From: Clostridia bacterium
Lineage (GTDB): Bacteria > Bacillota > Clostridia > Christensenellales > CAG-138
Direction: 5' to 3'
Length of the DNA: 15,678 nt
Assembly: GCA_016296415.1 (NCBI GenBank)
Contig: JAEDJH010000036.1
Span: forward strand, 1 to 15,678
Positions 1-8,034 of the stretch are shown one piece after another (position 1 is the stretch's first letter; every line of letters starts with the position of its first letter). The notes beneath the pieces were generated by a model, which worked only from the letters and a program-made list of their open reading frames with translations, had not been told where the DNA came from and made no database searches. The position numbers were made by a program, and so were the translations under genes.

Positions 1-23
1 CAGAGAAACCCGAAATATAATGC

Positions 24-52
24 TTGCACGGCGACCGTGACCGTGCTATAAT
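24..52 (+). promoter_or_regulatory. Sigma-A-type promoter of ribU
   Basis: A -35 box TTGCAC (24-29) and a perfect -10 box TATAAT (47-52) are separated by 17 nt. A TG one base upstream of the -10 (44-45) makes it an extended -10. Transcription would start near 58-60, exactly where the first stem of the FMN riboswitch begins. Confidence 0.8.
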
Positions 53-56
53 ACAG

Positions 57-228
<172 letters not shown>

Positions 229-246
229 GGCTTTGTTTCAATTCAG

Positions 247-282
247 CCCCGTGCGTAAATGTACGGGGTAATTTTTATTTTT
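247..282 (+). terminator. Intrinsic terminator, FMN riboswitch expression platform
   Basis: An 8-bp stem CCCCGTGC/GTACGGGG (247-254 with 261-268, one G-U pair) closes a 6-nt loop and is followed by a U-rich tract (269-282). It lies between the aptamer and the ribU ribosome binding site AAGGAG (283-288). This is the arrangement expected for transcription attenuation when FMN is bound. I did not identify a convincing antiterminator strand by eye. Confidence 0.7.
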
Positions 283-296
283 AAGGAGTATAGATC

Positions 297-914
297 ATGG
301 AAAAATCGCCGATGGTTTCAAGCAAAGCAAGAACCAACAAGCTCGTCAAGCTCGGGCTGCTCGCCGCAATTTCGGTTGTGCTCGTACTGTTTGTAAAGTT
401 CCCCATATTCCCCGCCGCACCGTTTCTCGAGTATGACCTTGCGGACGTTCCGATACTGATCGGAACATTCATGTTCGGACCGATCGAGGGGCTTTTGATA
501 ACGGTCGTTGTAAGCATACTCCAATGGCTGCTGGTTTCGCCCGCAAGCGGCTGGGTCGGAGCGGTAATGCATATATGCGCAACGGGCGCCTTTGTAATGG
601 TCGCAGGGCTGATCTATAAGAAAAAACGCACCATAGGCGGTGCGATACTTGCTCTTGCGGCGGGTGCGCTCACAATGTGTATTGCCATGGTGCCGATGAA
701 TATTTTCATCTCGCCGTTCTATATACTGCTGTTCGGCATCAAGGAAACCTATCCCGAGGCGCAGAGCTTCTATATTTCGGAGTATATATGGTACAGCGTC
801 GCCTTCAACTTCATAAAGGCGGGCATAAACGCCGTCTTAACCTTCCTGCTGTACAAGGCCACGGCAAAGCTGTTCAACCTCATCGACTTCAAAGAGAAGC
901 ATCACAAAGCCTGA
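297..914 (+). CDS. ribU: Riboflavin ECF transporter substrate-binding subunit RibU
   Basis: This 205-residue integral membrane protein is the substrate-specificity (S) component of an energy-coupling-factor transporter. It captures riboflavin outside the cell and, with the shared EcfA-EcfA'-EcfT module encoded elsewhere, imports it. After a basic N-terminal segment come about six hydrophobic segments (roughly 18-38, 48-70, 72-100, 107-127, 129-150, 160-190). The RibU signature is visible: Phe-Pro, then Ala-Pro-Phe-Leu-Glu-Tyr-Asp at about 40-48, Asp-Val-Pro at 50-52, and a Gly-Pro motif at 61-62. Length is typical of the family. The start is the ATG 8 nt after AAGGAG. The FMN riboswitch upstream fixes the substrate class. 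It converges on recG with an 11-nt gap and no obvious terminator. Confidence 0.95.
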   Translation: MEKSPMVSSKARTNKLVKLGLLAAISVVLVLFVKFPIFPAAPFLEYDLADVPILIGTFMFGPIEGLLITVVVSILQWLLVSPASGWVGAVMHICATGAFVMVAGLIYKKKRTIGGAILALAAGALTMCIAMVPMNIFISPFYILLFGIKETYPEAQSFYISEYIWYSVAFNFIKAGINAVLTFLLYKATAKLFNLIDFKEKHHKA

Positions 915-925
915 TTAAGTCCTGC

Positions 926-3013
926 CTAATTGAGCGTAAGGCGCATACTGCTTTCCTCAAATTCCTTTTCGGCACGCCGCATTATAAATGCGTATTCATT
1001 CGCATCCGCAGCGTATTCATTCGCATCCGCAGCGTATTCAGATGTGTTCGCAGCATCGACAACGCTGTCCGCCGCCTCATACGCCTGCTTGAGCGTCCTC
1101 ATGTCGGCGTACTCCCTGAGCAGCGCAAGATCGGAGGCGCCGTGCTGCCGTTCACCGAAAAACTCACCGGGACCTCGCATTTCGAGGTCCTTTTTTGCTA
1201 TCTCAAAGCCGTCCGCAGTCTTAACAAGCGTGTTCAGCCTTTCGTTCTGCTCCGGATTTTTCCCGAGCAGGAAGCAATACGACTGCTTGTCGCCCCTGCC
1301 GATGCGCCCCCGAAGCTGATGAAGCTGTGCAAGACCGAAGCGCTCCGCAGCCTCTATAACCATTACGGCGGCATTTTTCACGTCAACGCCGACCTCTATA
1401 ACCGTCGTTGACACCAGCACCGACAGCTCGCCGCATCTGAATCGCTCTATTACCTCGTCCCTGTCCGCCTTTTTCATCTGCCCGTGCAAAAGTCCCACGC
1501 CGACGGACAGCTTTTTTGAAAGCTCCTCAAAAACCTCCGTCACCGAGCGCAGGTCGGAGCTCTCCTCGTCCTCGTCTATCAACGGGCATACAACGTAGGT
1601 CTGCTCCCCCCGCCTTGCGGCGTTCTCCACAAAGCCGTACATATCGTCTCTGCGGCTTTCGGGGACGATATGCGTCCTGACAGGCTTTCGCCCCGGGGGA
1701 AGCTCGTCTATCACGGACAAATCGAGATCGCCGTACAAAAACAGCGACAGCGTCCTCGGTATGGGCGTGGCCGACATAATAAGCGTATCCGGCGTAAGCC
1801 TGCCGCCCGTGGAGGCGTCGTGCTCGCCGCCCTTTTGGGCTATTGCCGCCCTTTGCGCCACGCCGAAGCGATGCTGTTCATCGGCGATGACCGCACCGAG
1901 CCGTTTGTATTCAACGCCCTTTTGGAAAAGTGCGTGCGTGCCGGCTATCGCCATGGCCCTTCCGTCCCTCACCCTTAAAAGGGCGTCGTCACGCTCCGCC
2001 TTTTTCATGCTGCCCGTTATGAGGCAGGCTTTGTCGCCAAACAGCCGCTTCAGCTGCGTATAATGCTGCTCGGCAAGTATCTCCGTCGGCGCCATCAGCA
2101 CCGCCTGACAGCCGTTTTTGACCGCAATGAACATACAGTACAGCGCGGCGGCGGTCTTTCCCGAGCCCACATCGCCCTGTATCAGTCTGTTCATCGGAAG
2201 GGCTTTTTGCATATCCGCCTCAAGCTCCCTCATCGTGCGCTTTTGCGCCCGTGTCAGCTCAAACGGCATCAGCGCCGAAAATTCTTCATACAGCCCCTCG
2301 GTATCAAAGCGAATGCCGTTCGATCTTTTTAGCCTGTCGGAATAAAGCCTCAGCCGCAGAAAATAGTTCAGCAGCCGTTCAAACGCCAGCCTGCGCCGTG
2401 CCTCGCCCATCGCCTCGACGGACGTTGGAAAATGTATGTTTTCCATGCAAAAGTTTATTTCCGGCAGAGCATATTTCATGCGAAGGGATTTGGGAAGCGT
2501 TTCGGTCAGACTGCCACCTATCTTTTCCCATGCGGAGGCGATCACGTCCCGTATCAGCCTTTGATTGATGCCCCTGCACACGCTGTAAACGGGCATTATG
2601 CCGGGCTTGTCCGCATAAACCGACTGCACGGCAAGCCTTTTGCCCTTTAAGGAGAAGCGTCCGTAAAAATAAACCTCCTGCCCTGTGCAAAAAGCGGTCT
2701 TTCGATAAGGCTGGTTGAAAAAGCAGGCGTTAATGCCGCCCGTTTCGTCCTCGCATCTTACGTTCACAATGCTGAGACCCTTGCGTATTCTCGACACCGT
2801 CGGCTCCTTAACGACCTTCAGGTGCAAAAACGCCGTTTCGCCGTCCGAAAGCTCGCTCGTTTTGCGTATCCTCGTGCCGTCGATATAGCTCCTCGGCAGA
2901 TAGTTCAGGGCGTCGTTCAACGTGAAAAGGCCAAGCTTCCCGAAAAGCTCGGTACGGCTCGGCCCTATTCCCTTAAGCTCCGAAATGGGTTTTTCGGTAT
3001 TGTTTACGCTCAT
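926..3013 (-). CDS. recG: ATP-dependent DNA helicase RecG
   Basis: RecG is a superfamily 2 double-strand DNA translocase that remodels stalled replication forks and Holliday junctions. The 695-residue protein has the N-terminal wedge/OB region (about 1-235) and both helicase lobes. The motifs seen are Walker A GDVGSGKT (280-287), Walker B DEQH (378-381), SATPIPRT (414-421), a VSTTVIEVGVDV motif and QLRGRIGRG in the second lobe. The start ATG overlaps the stop of the upstream fakA in an ATGA junction (3010-3013), so the two are translationally coupled. The C-terminus is odd: a heptad ADANEYA occurs twice, preceded by the diverged copy ANTSEYA (655-675), encoded by a 21-bp tandem repeat. The gene is otherwise intact. 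Confidence 0.97.
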   Translation of the reverse strand: MSVNNTEKPISELKGIGPSRTELFGKLGLFTLNDALNYLPRSYIDGTRIRKTSELSDGETAFLHLKVVKEPTVSRIRKGLSIVNVRCEDETGGINACFFNQPYRKTAFCTGQEVYFYGRFSLKGKRLAVQSVYADKPGIMPVYSVCRGINQRLIRDVIASAWEKIGGSLTETLPKSLRMKYALPEINFCMENIHFPTSVEAMGEARRRLAFERLLNYFLRLRLYSDRLKRSNGIRFDTEGLYEEFSALMPFELTRAQKRTMRELEADMQKALPMNRLIQGDVGSGKTAAALYCMFIAVKNGCQAVLMAPTEILAEQHYTQLKRLFGDKACLITGSMKKAERDDALLRVRDGRAMAIAGTHALFQKGVEYKRLGAVIADEQHRFGVAQRAAIAQKGGEHDASTGGRLTPDTLIMSATPIPRTLSLFLYGDLDLSVIDELPPGRKPVRTHIVPESRRDDMYGFVENAARRGEQTYVVCPLIDEDEESSDLRSVTEVFEELSKKLSVGVGLLHGQMKKADRDEVIERFRCGELSVLVSTTVIEVGVDVKNAAVMVIEAAERFGLAQLHQLRGRIGRGDKQSYCFLLGKNPEQNERLNTLVKTADGFEIAKKDLEMRGPGEFFGERQHGASDLALLREYADMRTLKQAYEAADSVVDAANTSEYAADANEYAADANEYAFIMRRAEKEFEESSMRLTLN
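990..1052. repeat. 21-bp tandem repeat within the 3' end of recG
   Basis: Two identical 21-bp units (990-1010 and 1011-1031) are followed by a third that shares its first nine and several later bases (1032-1052). Because the unit is a multiple of three, the reading frame of recG is kept and the repeat adds Ala-Asp-Ala-Asn-Glu-Tyr-Ala heptads near the C-terminus. Confidence 0.95.
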
Positions 3014-4641
3014 TCTACCGAGAAATAATAGTAGTAAAGCGGCTGTCCTCCGCTTTGCAGGGTGAACTCAGCATCGGGGTAGAGCTCCTGCATTGCATCG
3101 ACGAATTTTTCAGCCTGCTCTTTGTTTACGTCCTCGCCGTAAAATACGGTCACGAGCGCATCCTCGGACTTTTTCTCCATCATCGTGTTCAGCAATGCGG
3201 CCGCCGCCCCGTCAACGGTACTCTCGACCGCCGCTATCTCGCCGTCCATTATTCCGATAATGTCGCCCTCGGAGATGTTCCTTCCGTTGAACGAGGTGGT
3301 GCGTACGGCATAAGTTACCGAGCCGGATACAACATCCGCAAATGCCGCCGTCATTTCCTCGTTTATGCTTTCGGCATCGGCCTCGGCATTGAATGCCATG
3401 GCGGATGAAATTCCCTGCATAACGCTCTTTGTGGGGATTACAAAGACGTTGCGCTCCGAAAGCTCCGCAGCCTGCTTAGCCGCAAGGATTATGTTTGAGT
3501 TGTTGGGCAGTACGAACACGTTTCTCGCATTCGCACGCCTTATTGCCTTGAGTATGGTGTCAATGCTCGGGTTCATCGTCTGACCGCCCTCGATTATCGC
3601 AGAGACGCCCAGCTCCTTAAACACCTCGGTTATACCGTCTCCGACGGAAACGGATACCATGGCGTTTTCCTTTTCCTCACGCTTGAGCTTTTCCTGGATC
3701 TCCCTGTTCTGCTCGCGCATATTTTCGATCTTTATCTTATCGACCTCGCCCAGCCGAAGTGCCATCTGCAGCACCTTGCCGGGTACGTTTGAGTGAACGT
3801 GTACCTTTACAAAGTCCGTATCGTGTACGACAACGACCGAATCGCCTATGCTTATGAGGTTGTTTCTGAACTTCTCCAGCTTTTCTTCGTCAAACGATTC
3901 CTCCAAATGAATAATAAAAAATTCCGTACAATAACCGAAGGTAATATCGTTTACGTCGTCAAGCGTGAGCCCGTCCTCAACCTGCGGCGCAGTCTGCTCG
4001 GCGGGAACGTAATCGTCCACTTCCTCGCCGTCCACCGCCATCTTGAAGCCGCGGTATATGGTCATAATGCCTTTTCCGCCGGAGTCAACCACTCCCGCCT
4101 CTTTAAGCACCGGAAGCAGCGTGGGCGTAAGCTCGAGAGCTTTGTTGCCGCTCTCCACCATTTTGTCGATAAGGGTATAAAGGTTTGCACCCTCCCCGCA
4201 TTCTTTTTCCACCGTTTCCGTTACCATGCGGGCAACGGTGAGCATGGTTCCCTCCTTGGGGCGCATTACCGCCTTATACGCCGCCTCCGTTCCGAGCCGG
4301 AGCGCCGTCGCAAGCGTTTTTGCATCCAAGGTGTCCAGTCCCTTGAGCGCCTGTGCAAAGCCCCTGAAAAGCTGTGAGAGTATAACGCCGGAGTTTCCCC
4401 TTGCGCCCTTCAGCGCACCCAGGGACACCGCAGCGGCCACCTCCGAAACCGTGGTGCCGGTGCAGGCATTAAGCTCTCTTATTGCACTCTGCATGGTCAT
4501 GCCCATGTTCGTACCCGTATCTCCGTCGGGAACGGGGAACACGTTGAGCGCATCAATGACCGCCTTTTCCTTTTCCAACAGCGCCGCACCCTTTTGGAAC
4601 ATATCCCTGAGCAATGCACCGTTGATTATAAGTTCATCCAA
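3010..4641 (-). CDS. fakA: Fatty acid kinase catalytic subunit FakA (YloV), DAK2 domain
   Basis: FakA phosphorylates fatty acids presented by a DegV-family FakB protein, feeding exogenous fatty acids into phospholipid synthesis. The 543-residue protein has an N-terminal DAK2 (dihydroxyacetone-kinase-like) nucleotide-binding domain. Its Mg-ATP loop Asn-Val-Phe-Pro-Val-Pro-Asp-Gly-Asp-Thr-Gly-Thr-Asn (33-45) contains the metal-binding Asp39 and Asp41. It also has GARGNSGVILSQ (80-91) and VDSGGKG (186-192). The C-terminal half is the FakA/YloV domain, with a VLPNNSN motif. The start is a TTG codon preceded by GGAGG at 9 nt; no in-frame ATG lies nearby until residue 14. The order yloU-fakA-recG is conserved in Firmicutes. 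No fakB is in the window. Confidence 0.93.
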   Translation of the reverse strand: MDELIINGALLRDMFQKGAALLEKEKAVIDALNVFPVPDGDTGTNMGMTMQSAIRELNACTGTTVSEVAAAVSLGALKGARGNSGVILSQLFRGFAQALKGLDTLDAKTLATALRLGTEAAYKAVMRPKEGTMLTVARMVTETVEKECGEGANLYTLIDKMVESGNKALELTPTLLPVLKEAGVVDSGGKGIMTIYRGFKMAVDGEEVDDYVPAEQTAPQVEDGLTLDDVNDITFGYCTEFFIIHLEESFDEEKLEKFRNNLISIGDSVVVVHDTDFVKVHVHSNVPGKVLQMALRLGEVDKIKIENMREQNREIQEKLKREEKENAMVSVSVGDGITEVFKELGVSAIIEGGQTMNPSIDTILKAIRRANARNVFVLPNNSNIILAAKQAAELSERNVFVIPTKSVMQGISSAMAFNAEADAESINEEMTAAFADVVSGSVTYAVRTTSFNGRNISEGDIIGIMDGEIAAVESTVDGAAAALLNTMMEKKSEDALVTVFYGEDVNKEQAEKFVDAMQELYPDAEFTLQSGGQPLYYYYFSVE

Positions 4642-4668
4642 TTTTCCTGTCCTCCATTTGAGAGTTTG

Positions 4669-4717
4669 GCTTTCGGCACGGTTTTATCGGCAAACTAAAA
4701 CCACATCCGCCGAAAGC
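4669..4717 (-). other. Long imperfect hairpin between yloU and fakA
   Basis: A 9-bp perfect outer stem (GCTTTCGGC 4669-4677 with GCCGAAAGC 4709-4717) encloses a second perfect 7-bp stem (GGTTTTA 4680-4686 with TAAAACC 4696-4702) and a 9-nt loop. On the transcribed strand no U-run follows, so it does not look like a terminator. It lies 28 nt upstream of the fakA start and could modulate mRNA processing or translation between the two genes. Confidence 0.6.
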
Positions 4718-4759
4718 AGAGCTGTAAAAGCGTTATTTGGCCTCAAGCAAGCCTCGGTA

Positions 4760-5116
4760 TCAGACGGTTATCCCCTCAATATGTATGTTTACCGCCTTGA
4801 CCTTGAGCCCGGTAGCCTCCTCGACACGATAACGCACGCCGTCCATTGCGTTTTTTGCAACGGCAGGCATCGACACGCCGTAAGCCATGTTTACGTACAT
4901 GTCAATAACCATAGCCTTGCCGTCATCGACCGTGGTAACCTTTACACCCCTTTTGTGGTTCGTTCCGCCGACGAGCTTGAGCAGAGCATCACCCGCCGTT
5001 TTTCCCGTCATTGCAACAATTCCGAAGTTGTCGCCCGCGGCATAGCCCGCCAAGGTCGCAACCAGTTCCTCCGAGATGGTTATCCTGCCATATTCGGTTT
5101 CGATAATTCCAGCCAC
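4760..5116 (-). CDS. yloU: Asp23/Gls24 family protein (YloU-like)
   Basis: This small alkaline-shock/Gls24 family protein is typical of Firmicutes, where relatives act in envelope-stress response and sit beside fakA. The 118-residue form shows the family pattern: an N-terminal strand GRITIS, an ATLAGYAA helix, GIVAMTG, a central VTTVDDGKAMVIDMYVNMAYG and a C-terminal VKAVNIHIEGI. I chose a GTG start (5114-5116). It is preceded by AAAGGAG at 5 nt, and the predicted protein then begins as family members do. The same frame stays open upstream to 5167 but that part is basic and unlike the family. There is no membrane segment. It is first in a unit with fakA and recG. Confidence 0.88.
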   Translation of the reverse strand: MAGIIETEYGRITISEELVATLAGYAAGDNFGIVAMTGKTAGDALLKLVGGTNHKRGVKVTTVDDGKAMVIDMYVNMAYGVSMPAVAKNAMDGVRYRVEEATGLKVKAVNIHIEGITV

Positions 5117-5311
5117 ATTAGCTCCTTTTCTCCGATGATACCTTTGTTTTCGCCTGCTCCCCTTCATCGGGAGGGAAGCAGTGCGGCCGATTGGATTCTC
5201 CGTGTACCGTCAATTCGCCGTACACATCAACTCCGCCGGCTTATATTTATGTTGAAAAGCGGCGAATATTGCACGGTATCGCATATCAAAAGCGACACCT
5301 GCCCACTTTTA
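5117..5311 (-). other. Untranslated leader of the yloU-fakA-recG unit
   Basis: About 195 nt separate the predicted transcription start from the yloU GTG codon. The clearest structure is a 9-bp hairpin on the transcribed strand, CTGCTTCCC/GGGGAGCAG (5173-5181 with 5154-5162, one G-U pair, 10-nt loop), about 40 nt upstream of the start. No U-run follows it. I recognise no riboswitch class here and see no convincing ORF. Confidence 0.45.
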
Positions 5312-5317
5312 CGCTAT

Positions 5318-5347
5318 ATTTTACATTAAACAAGCCCTTTCTTGCAA
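5318..5347 (-). promoter_or_regulatory. Probable promoter of yloU-fakA-recG
   Basis: On the - strand a -35 TTGCAA (5342-5347) and a -10 TAAAAT (5318-5323) are separated by 18 nt in an AT-rich stretch. This is the best sigma-A-like pair in the gap between the C11 protease terminator and yloU. It is a moderate match, not a perfect one. Confidence 0.45.
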
Positions 5348-5430
5348 GCGGATTTTATCGCCCGAACGCCAAAGAGCCTCTTTTTGGCAAATAATTCTCA
5401 ATATATTAACATTCTTTCCGCCTTCTTTGC

Positions 5431-5460
5431 AAAAAAGCGGCGCAGTTTTACCTGCACCGC
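5431..5460 (-). terminator. Rho-independent terminator of the C11 protease gene
   Basis: On the - strand the 9-bp stem GCGGTGCAG/CTGCGCCGC (5452-5460 with 5437-5445, one U-G pair) has a 6-nt loop and is followed directly by six U (5431-5436). It begins 18 nt past the protease stop codon. Confidence 0.92.
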
Positions 5461-5477
5461 CTTGTTTTGAGTCTGAA

Positions 5478-7976
5478 TCAGAATATGAGCGACTCCGTCC
5501 AAAATTCGTTTGCATAAATATCCGTCAGGCAGTACGTGACCACGCAGTCAACGTCGCCGACAGGCACGTTGGATATGGTCAGCTCACCATTTACAATGAA
5601 CGTCTCTCCGAGCAGGTAGCTTGCCTCATACTCGCCGTCGTAGGTGTAATAGTCGCACACGAAGTCGATCCTGTCGCCGTATTTAAGCTCAATAAGTCCC
5701 TTGCCCACGGTGTCGGTTTCGCCCTCGTCATAGATGTACCTTGCGCCGACAACATAGCCGTTCTCGTTTTCCGGCGTTTCGTTGTCAAACACCACCATGA
5801 TATAGACCAGCTCGCCGTTGAGCAGGGCGGGAATGCGTCCGGTTATCACATAGTCATCGCCGTCGGTAACGTAGCTTTCCATGTAATATGCAACGATGTT
5901 GTCGTTTATCGCAAGCCATGTTCCGTCGTAATCTATCACAAGGTCCCCGTCGGCATCAAACTCATATACGTTGTCCATACCGAGGTCGATAAAGCCCTCT
6001 CCGTCGTCAACGAACACGTTGAGCTGAATATCCTTCACAAGCTCCCACTTGTCATCGGAAAGCGAAAGCACCTTGCCTCCGTTTTTGTCGGTAAGCAGCA
6101 TATCGTCGGAGTAAATGGCGTGCTCATCGTAATAATCGCCCATCGCCAATACTCTGCCGCTGTCGAACCAGCTTGAGTAGTCGCTGCCCATTATGCTCGT
6201 GAGCAGATCCGAGCCGCCCGAGCCCGAGCCGCTTCCGAGCGCACCGGAAAGCAGCGAGCCCAAAACGTCCGATGAGGAGGACGAGCTGCTCGTTCCCGTG
6301 AAGCTGCCAAGCAGTGAGCCCAGGGGCGAGCTTGTCGTGCCGGTGGCTATCTGTCCGCCCGCCGCAAGGCTTGCAAAGCTCTTTATGCAGCTTGAGTAGT
6401 TTCTGTCCATGCCTATATCGCTGTACAGCGACATGGCGGAGTTGACGCTCTTGAAGCTGTCATAGGGGAAGTAGATGGACATTCCGTACGAGTTTGTCAT
6501 CGCCTTCGAGGTGCGGTTGTACTTGACACAGCCCAGTATCGCCTCGGTAAGCGCCTTCGCCTCATCCGTACCTATCCCCTTTGCAAGATGCACAAGGTCA
6601 ACGTGGTTGATTTGAGCCGATGAGCCAAACTCCCTCGCATTGCCCCTTGCGGTGGATACCACGGCATACTCCTCGTTGTCAAGAAGGTCGCCCACGGATG
6701 CCGCAAAGTCGCTGAACACCTCGGGGACGGTGCCTGCAAACTCGGCAAGATCGACTATTGAAAGCGTGGTCTTGTCGCCGGCGGCATTTTTCCTGCAAAC
6801 GTCTATAAAGTCGTCGATTATGTTCTCGCCTATCTCAACGGTGCTCATGGAGGGATTTTTTGAAAGCGCCGTCAGCCAGTCGGTATAGTACCAGCCGCAG
6901 CCGGGCTCGGTCTCCTCGGAGGCTATGAGATAGTCCGCATACTGCTCCGCCACCAGTGCGGTTTCCATCGTTGCCATCAGGCAGGCGTCAAAGCCGATGA
7001 AGTCAAACTTCGCCCCGCTCCTTTTGAGCGCAGAGTCTATTTCATCGAGCGTCATCGAGCCGGAAAAATGCTGGTCGTAGCCATAGCCGGAGATGGCTCC
7101 TCCGCCGTGGTCCCAGAATATGAGCGCATAGCGGTTCGCCGGATAGTTCTCGGTGCAGAAGTCGATAAAGTCAGTCAGCGTGTCGGGGTCGGTCATATTC
7201 TTTTTGCCCACGCTGTCGTCGAGCATCACCAGACCCTCGGACGTTACCCTGTACCGCTGGTTCGTGTTGTTCGAAATGACCTTGTTTTTCCACTTCTTGG
7301 TGCCTCCGGTTTCGACGATGAGGTTTATATGCTCATTGTCAAGCTCCGCATGAAGCATCTCGTTCAGGTCGGAGGTCGCCATGCCGTATTCGGTTTCAAG
7401 GTCGGTTCCGCACATATACACCATTATGGTGAATACGTCCTCGCCGTTGCCCTTTATCACGGTGCGCTTGTCTCTCGCCTTGTTCGACACGCTCATATCG
7501 GCTTCATCGGTGCTCGTGCTGGACGTGGCTGCCGACTGCGCCGTGCTGTCGCTTGCGTCATAGCTGTCGGACAGGTAAATTCCGTTGTCGCCCGTATTCA
7601 TGCCGCCCTGATCTCCGAGCAGGCTTCCCAAAACGTCTATGTTCGCACATTTTTTAAGCAAAACGATCACTACGACAGCCACAACGATTATCGTGAGGAT
7701 CTTTTTAAGCCCCGAGCCCTTTTTATTCAAGCCCCCGAGCAAAAGTCCGAGCAGACCGCATATCAGTCCGCCCGAAGCCCTCGTTCCGTAGCCCCTGTCT
7801 CCGCCCGATGAGGAGCTTTGGTAACCGCCGGAGCTTCCCGTCCTGCCGGAATAGCCGTCGGCCCTGCCCACGGGACGCTTGCTTACAACGGCAGACTGCC
7901 TTTTTCTTACGCCGCTTCCGTTTCCGGAGGTGACGTTTTTCTTTCTTCCGCCGCTTGAATTAGGTCTGTTGTTCAT
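5478..7976 (-). CDS. Membrane-anchored clostripain-family (C11) cysteine peptidase
   Basis: This is an 832-residue predicted surface protease. The peptidase C11 core is recognisable from FTIMVYMCGTDLE (182-194), the catalytic His290 in WDHGGG and the catalytic Cys332 in FDACLM. The family cleaves after Arg or Lys and often matures by self-cleavage. The N-terminus is about 65 residues rich in Ser, Gly, Arg and Tyr. A Gly/Leu-rich stretch (69-83) and one strong transmembrane segment (about 92-108) follow, flanked by Lys residues, so the peptidase probably lies outside the cell on a stalk. A Ser/Gly linker (about 546-590) joins it to an acidic, beta-rich C-terminal domain I do not recognise. The peptide LGSLL occurs three times (116-120, 552-556, 572-576). 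The start is the ATG 8 nt after GGGGGA. It is a monocistronic unit with promoter and terminator. The substrate is unknown. Confidence 0.9.
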   Translation of the reverse strand: MNNRPNSSGGRKKNVTSGNGSGVRKRQSAVVSKRPVGRADGYSGRTGSSGGYQSSSSGGDRGYGTRASGGLICGLLGLLLGGLNKKGSGLKKILTIIVVAVVVIVLLKKCANIDVLGSLLGDQGGMNTGDNGIYLSDSYDASDSTAQSAATSSTSTDEADMSVSNKARDKRTVIKGNGEDVFTIMVYMCGTDLETEYGMATSDLNEMLHAELDNEHINLIVETGGTKKWKNKVISNNTNQRYRVTSEGLVMLDDSVGKKNMTDPDTLTDFIDFCTENYPANRYALIFWDHGGGAISGYGYDQHFSGSMTLDEIDSALKRSGAKFDFIGFDACLMATMETALVAEQYADYLIASEETEPGCGWYYTDWLTALSKNPSMSTVEIGENIIDDFIDVCRKNAAGDKTTLSIVDLAEFAGTVPEVFSDFAASVGDLLDNEEYAVVSTARGNAREFGSSAQINHVDLVHLAKGIGTDEAKALTEAILGCVKYNRTSKAMTNSYGMSIYFPYDSFKSVNSAMSLYSDIGMDRNYSSCIKSFASLAAGGQIATGTTSSPLGSLLGSFTGTSSSSSSSDVLGSLLSGALGSGSGSGGSDLLTSIMGSDYSSWFDSGRVLAMGDYYDEHAIYSDDMLLTDKNGGKVLSLSDDKWELVKDIQLNVFVDDGEGFIDLGMDNVYEFDADGDLVIDYDGTWLAINDNIVAYYMESYVTDGDDYVITGRIPALLNGELVYIMVVFDNETPENENGYVVGARYIYDEGETDTVGKGLIELKYGDRIDFVCDYYTYDGEYEASYLLGETFIVNGELTISNVPVGDVDCVVTYCLTDIYANEFWTESLIF

Positions 7977-8005
7977 TCAATACATCCCCCATAAAAAATC
8001 AAGTT

Positions 8006-8034
8006 ATTATAACATATTTCAATCCGTATTACAA
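8006..8034 (-). promoter_or_regulatory. Promoter of the C11 protease gene
   Basis: On the - strand TTGTAA (8029-8034) and a perfect TATAAT (8006-8011) are spaced 17 nt, with an upstream TG that gives an extended -10. The last three bases of the -35 box are the TAA stop codon of trkA, so the promoter is embedded at the end of the preceding gene. Confidence 0.82.

Noticed and set aside
990..1052. Short CRISPR-like array
   Set aside because: The units are directly adjacent with no spacers, are inside recG and keep its frame, so it is a coding tandem repeat.
677..1411. A 244-codon + strand frame overlapping the end of ribU and recG
   Set aside because: It is antisense to recG, whose helicase motifs are unmistakable, and its peptide has no family features.
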